This document shows positions 6,418-9,156 of a stretch of DNA of 9,156 bases, piece after piece; the first letter of the stretch is position 1, and the number at the start of each line of letters is the position of its first letter. Source of the stretch: UBA9414 sp958446945 (GTDB taxonomy: Bacteria; Bacillota; Clostridia; Lachnospirales; Lachnospiraceae); NCBI GenBank assembly GCA_958446945.1, contig CAUCYJ010000102.1, positions 1 to 9,156 of the forward strand. Direction: 5' to 3'. The notes beneath the pieces were generated by a model that made no database searches, was not told the DNA's origin, and was given only the letters and a program-made list of their open reading frames with translations. The position numbers were made by a program, and so were the translations under genes.

Positions 6418-7626
6418 TTACAGACGTTCCCTAAGATTCTCTGCGATTGTTTGGATAAATTCTTCACTGTTTAAAGTTATTACATGTTCTAATGAAGTAA
6501 TCATAGCCAAGTCTTTCGTCATTTTGCCACTTTCGATCGTGTCAATGACCGCTTTTTCAAGGCTGTCAGCGAATTTCATCAGGCGATCGTTCTGATCCAG
6601 TTCTCCTCTTTTTCTAAGAGCGCCACTCCAGGCAAAAATTGTCGCAACCGGATTGGTAGACGTTTCTTCTCCTGCCAGATATTTATAATAATGCCTCTGT
6701 ACCGTTCCATGTGCAGCCTCATATTCATAATTGCCGTCCGGTGTTACAAGAACAGATGTCATCATAGCAAGAGAACCAAAAGCCGATGAGATCATGTCGC
6801 TCATCACATCCCCATCGTAGTTTTTACACGCCCACACATAACCGCCTTCTGATTTCATAACACGGGCTACTGCATCATCAATTAGTGTATAAAAATAAGT
6901 GATTCCTGCTTTCCGAAACTTTTCCTCATACTCTTTTTCATAAATCTCCCGAAAAATATCCTTAAACGTATGATCATATTTCTTTGAAATAGTATCCTTT
7001 GATGCAAACCACAAATCTTCTCTTACATCAAGTGCATAATGAAAACAACTCCTTGCGAAACTTTCAATAGACGTTTTTGTATTATGCATTCCCTGGATGA
7101 TACCTTCGCCCGAAAATTCATGAACCAGTTCTCTTTGTACTGTTCCATCCTCTGCTGTATACACAAGTTCTGCTTTTCCAGCTCCAGGTACTTTCATCTC
7201 TACACTTTTATATACATCCCCATAGGCATGGCGAGCTACGGTAATCGGTTTTTTCCAGTTTTTCACACATGGTTCAATCCCTGCTGCAAGGATCGGCGCC
7301 CGAAATACTGTTCCGTCCAAAATTGCACGGATCGTTCCATTCGGACTCTTCCACATTTCTTTCAGATTATACTCCTTTACTCTGGCTGCATTTGGAGTAA
7401 TTGTTGCACATTTCACTGCTACATGATACCTTTTTACCGCATACGCTGCATCTGCTGTTACCTGATCTTCCGATGCGTCCCTGGACTCCAGCCCCAGATC
7501 ATAGTATGCTGTTTTTAACTCTACAAACGGACAGATCAAATGCTTTTTAATCATTGCCCACAAAACTCTTGTCATTTCATCTCCATCCATTTCTACAAGC
7601 GGTGTTGTCATCTGAATTTTATCCAT
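6418..7626 (-). CDS. icd: NADP-dependent isocitrate dehydrogenase, type II (eukaryote-like)
   Basis: A 402-residue cytosolic enzyme that oxidises isocitrate to 2-oxoglutarate and CO2, producing NADPH. It follows the homodimeric type II pattern of human IDH1 rather than the E. coli type. The first 139 residues align to human IDH1 almost without gaps, giving the same numbers: T77 in KCATITP, S94 and N96 in WKSPNGTIR, R100, R109, R132 and Y139 in RHAYGDVYK. The catalytic lysine is K210 in the ASKDTISKKYD segment. Metal ligands are D251 in LIDDAV, and D273 and D277 in NYDGDVMSD. EAAHGTVQRHY places R311 and H312 where human NADP-binding R314 and H315 lie, supporting NADP. AGGAGG precedes the ATG by 9 bases. 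It lies 48 bases after gntR with no terminator between them, so the two are probably one operon. Confidence 0.96.
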   Translation of the reverse strand: MDKIQMTTPLVEMDGDEMTRVLWAMIKKHLICPFVELKTAYYDLGLESRDASEDQVTADAAYAVKRYHVAVKCATITPNAARVKEYNLKEMWKSPNGTIRAILDGTVFRAPILAAGIEPCVKNWKKPITVARHAYGDVYKSVEMKVPGAGKAELVYTAEDGTVQRELVHEFSGEGIIQGMHNTKTSIESFARSCFHYALDVREDLWFASKDTISKKYDHTFKDIFREIYEKEYEEKFRKAGITYFYTLIDDAVARVMKSEGGYVWACKNYDGDVMSDMISSAFGSLAMMTSVLVTPDGNYEYEAAHGTVQRHYYKYLAGEETSTNPVATIFAWSGALRKRGELDQNDRLMKFADSLEKAVIDTIESGKMTKDLAMITSLEHVITLNSEEFIQTIAENLRERL

Positions 7627-7674
7627 AGCCCTTTTCCTCCTGTCTCTTTTACTGATTTCTCATATGTTTTTTCA

Positions 7675-8313
7675 TTACATTAAATTATCTACTACATGAC
7701 GGATATGTTCATACGCCAATTGTTCTGCTAGATTTGCATTCTTTGCTTTAATTGCCTCGTAAATCCCGCGATGCTCTGCAATAGATTTCTCCGCCCGATC
7801 TTTCTTTTCTACGGACGTCTTCCTCGCTTTGCGCACATAATTGTGAAAATCTGTCAGCATATGCTGAAGAATCCGACTATTGGAAGCTTCATACAATACT
7901 TTGTGAAATTCACTGTCCAATTCCACTACATGTCCTCCGTCCTCTTTCTTTCTACCGTAAAATTCAGATAACAGAAGCACTTCTTCCATCTTCTCTAGTT
8001 GTTCCTGTGTGATATGATCCGTCGCCCATCTCGCACAGAGACCTTCCAACCTAGAGCGTATTGCATAGATATCCGCAATATCCTTCCCATTAATTCCAGT
8101 TACATAAGCACCTTTATTGGGAATGATCTTCACAAGTCCCTCCAACTCCAATTGACGAAGTGCTTCCCGCACCGGTGTACGGCTGACTCCCATCTCTTCT
8201 CCTATCGTAATTTCCCTTAATTCTTCATTCTCTTTATATTTCCCCGACAGAATATCTTCCCGCAAAGCATTAAACACTCGTCCTCGCAAAGAATGATCCT
8301 GGTATTCCTTCAC
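7675..8313 (-). CDS. GntR-family regulator with FCD sensor domain
   Basis: A 212-residue regulator. Residues about 5-75 are the winged helix of the GntR family: LRGRVFNALREDILSGKY, TIGEEMGVSRTPVREALRQL (36-55), GLVKIIPNKGAYV. The all-helical FCD domain (about 78-212) keeps the metal-binding set D133 and H137 (ELDSEFH), H181 (AEHRGIY) and H203 (HIRHVV). FCD domains of this kind bind small carboxylates, often with a metal ion. The start is GTG at 8313, 9 bases after GGAG. icd follows in the same direction, so the likely role is control of the isocitrate dehydrogenase operon, with citrate, isocitrate or a related acid as a plausible but unproven effector. A palindrome over the -10 of its own promoter indicates autoregulation. 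Confidence 0.92.
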   Translation of the reverse strand: MKEYQDHSLRGRVFNALREDILSGKYKENEELREITIGEEMGVSRTPVREALRQLELEGLVKIIPNKGAYVTGINGKDIADIYAIRSRLEGLCARWATDHITQEQLEKMEEVLLLSEFYGRKKEDGGHVVELDSEFHKVLYEASNSRILQHMLTDFHNYVRKARKTSVEKKDRAEKSIAEHRGIYEAIKAKNANLAEQLAYEHIRHVVDNLM

Positions 8314-8338
8314 TTTCTATCACTCCAATTCTTGATTT

Positions 8339-8355
8339 TGTATAATTGTATACAA
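8339..8355. promoter_or_regulatory. Probable GntR operator over the gntR-icd -10
   Basis: Two overlapping symmetries: TGTATA-ATTG-TATACA (8339-8354), a perfect 6-4-6 inverted repeat, and the perfect 10-bp palindrome TTGTATACAA (8346-8355). The GTATAC core resembles known operators of FCD-type GntR proteins. It covers the -10 hexamer, the position expected for a repressor site. Which of the two palindromes is bound cannot be decided by eye. Confidence 0.7.
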
Positions 8356-8373
8356 CCATATTGTTTTTGTCAA
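8345..8373 (-). promoter_or_regulatory. Sigma-A promoter of gntR-icd
   Basis: On the minus strand, TTGACA (8368-8373), a 17-base spacer and TACAAT (8345-8350): 11 of 12 consensus positions. The start would be near 8338, giving a leader of only about 25 bases to the GTG at 8313. The -35 directly abuts the U-tract of the ilvA terminator. Confidence 0.8.
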
Positions 8374-8402
8374 TAAAAAACAGGTGAAATCTCACCTGTT
8401 TT
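8374..8402 (-). terminator. Intrinsic terminator of ilvA
   Basis: A perfect 11-bp stem AAAACAGGTGA/TCACCTGTTTT (8377-8387 with 8392-8402) closes on a 4-base loop. On the minus strand it runs straight into TTTTTTA, a classic intrinsic terminator. It begins 28 bases after the ilvA stop codon and shields the gntR-icd promoter from ilvA read-through. Confidence 0.92.
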
Positions 8403-8430
8403 CAAAAATTTTATTAATTTATCAGACGAT

Positions 8431-9156
8431 TTAATATAACTTTGCACCAACCTGACGCGGCTGATATCCCTCTCGTACAAGTGCTTCTAAAATTTGCTCT
8501 TTATGTTCTGTCCCAAACGCCTCCATCGTAATTCGAAGTTCTACCGCCGCATTACGGTTCGTATTCACAAACTGATTATGTTCCAAGCGAATGACATTTC
8601 CCTGAGCATCTGCGATTGTCTTCGCAACATGTACCAGTTCTCCCGGTTTATCCGGTAAGAGCACCGAAATAGAAAAGATGCGATCCCTCTGGATCAAACC
8701 ATGCTGGACAATCGAAGACATCGTAATAACGTCCATATTTCCACCACTCAAAATACAGACTACTTTTTTCCCTTTCAAATCAAGCTGACGAAGAGCCGCC
8801 ACAGAAAGAAGCCCAGAATTCTCTACGATCATTTTATGATTCTCTACCATATCAAGGAAAGCGCCGATCAATTCATCATCTTCTACTGTAATAACCTTAT
8901 CTACATTTTCCTGTACATACGGAAAAACTTTCTCTCCTACACGCTTCACTGCTGTACCATCTGCAATCGTATTAGCACTTCCAAGCGTAACAACTTTTCC
9001 TGATTTTAAAGCCTCCATCATACTCGCCGCCTCTGACGGTTCTACTCCGACTACTTTAATCTTTGGATTCAGCATCTTGGCAAGGGTGGAAACACCGCTG
9101 ATCAGACCGCCTCCTCCAATCGGAACGATGATATAATCAACTGTTGGAAGCTCCTG
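8431..9156 (-). CDS. ilvA: Threonine ammonia-lyase with ACT domain, 3' part (cut by window edge)
   Basis: The last 241 codons of a PLP enzyme that deaminates threonine to 2-oxobutanoate, the first step to isoleucine. The frame stays open to the right edge, so the ATG at 9075 is internal. Visible are the PLP phosphate-binding loop GGGGLISG (residues 14-21 of the fragment), TIADGTAVKRVG (63-74), ENSG (112-115) and SGGN (137-140), whose serine contacts the PLP ring nitrogen in this family. One regulatory ACT-like domain follows (about 161-235: FSISVLLPDKPGELVHVAKTI). A family member of this type has about 400 residues, so about 160, including the PLP lysine, lie outside. The single short C-terminal ACT domain fits the TIGR01127-like form rather than E. 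coli IlvA with its doubled domain. Biosynthetic versus catabolic use cannot be decided here. A strong terminator follows. Confidence 0.94.
   Translation of the reverse strand, partial: QELPTVDYIIVPIGGGGLISGVSTLAKMLNPKIKVVGVEPSEAASMMEALKSGKVVTLGSANTIADGTAVKRVGEKVFPYVQENVDKVITVEDDELIGAFLDMVENHKMIVENSGLLSVAALRQLDLKGKKVVCILSGGNMDVITMSSIVQHGLIQRDRIFSISVLLPDKPGELVHVAKTIADAQGNVIRLEHNQFVNTNRNAAVELRITMEAFGTEHKEQILEALVREGYQPRQVGAKLY

Noticed and set aside
7039..7518. A 159-codon plus-strand frame opposite icd
   Set aside because: It is fully antisense to a well-supported gene, has a Cys- and Phe-rich composition typical of shadow frames, and shows no recognisable domain.
8431..9075. Treating the ATG at 9075 as the start of a short ilvA
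   Set aside because: The frame continues upstream with DYIIVPIGGGGLISG, the PLP-binding loop, so the ATG is internal and the gene is cut by the window edge.
1..9156. CRISPR array, transposon, prophage, tRNA or rRNA
   Set aside because: No spaced direct repeats, transposase or integrase motifs, terminal repeats or structured RNA gene patterns were found. Nearly all sequence is explained by conserved genes.

Overview
The window is an ordinary-looking stretch of a low-GC Firmicutes chromosome, most likely a member of the Clostridia close to Lachnospiraceae. I infer this from AT-rich sequence, strong AGGAGG-type ribosome binding sites, sigma-A promoters near consensus, the Rex / ABC-F (YdiF-type) neighbourhood also known from Bacillus subtilis, and an nnr-alr-mazF gene order of the Gram-positive alr-ndoA type. 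No strain or species can be named from this alone. Eight protein genes are well supported, two of them cut by the window ends. I see no tRNA, rRNA, CRISPR array, insertion sequence or phage gene.

Layout from left to right. Positions 1-3417 hold a minus-strand run, transcribed right to left: nnr (bifunctional NAD(P)HX epimerase/dehydratase), alr (alanine racemase), mazF/ndoA (mRNA endonuclease toxin) and the start of a CorC/HlyC-like CBS-domain protein that runs off the left edge. Gaps of 20, 82 and 18 bases suggest one operon. No MazE/EndoAI antitoxin is encoded; the alr-mazF gap holds only a 25-codon micro-ORF. At 3557-4201, also on the minus strand, is rex, closed by its own intrinsic terminator. 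A 200-base divergent region follows, with a perfect TTGACA-17-TATAAT promoter for rex and a TTGTAA-16-TATAAT promoter for the plus-strand ABC-F ATPase (4402-6324). The ABC-F gene ends in a large GC-rich hairpin facing the convergent icd gene.

Positions 6418-8313 hold a second minus-strand unit, gntR (FCD-type regulator) followed by icd (type II, eukaryote-like NADP isocitrate dehydrogenase). Its promoter is TTGACA-17-TACAAT, with a TTGTATACAA palindrome over the -10, so GntR probably represses its own operon. Directly behind that promoter is the terminator of the last gene, an ACT-domain threonine ammonia-lyase (ilvA) cut by the right edge.

The genes share a housekeeping theme: redox sensing (Rex), repair of damaged NAD(P)H (Nnr), NADPH and 2-oxoglutarate production (Icd), isoleucine precursor supply (IlvA), D-alanine for cell wall (Alr) and translation-related factors (MazF, ABC-F). 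I found no convincing new multi-gene system. The points most worth a second look are the antitoxin-less mazF with its micro-ORF, the operator and terminator arrangement at gntR, and the possible Rex autoregulatory site.
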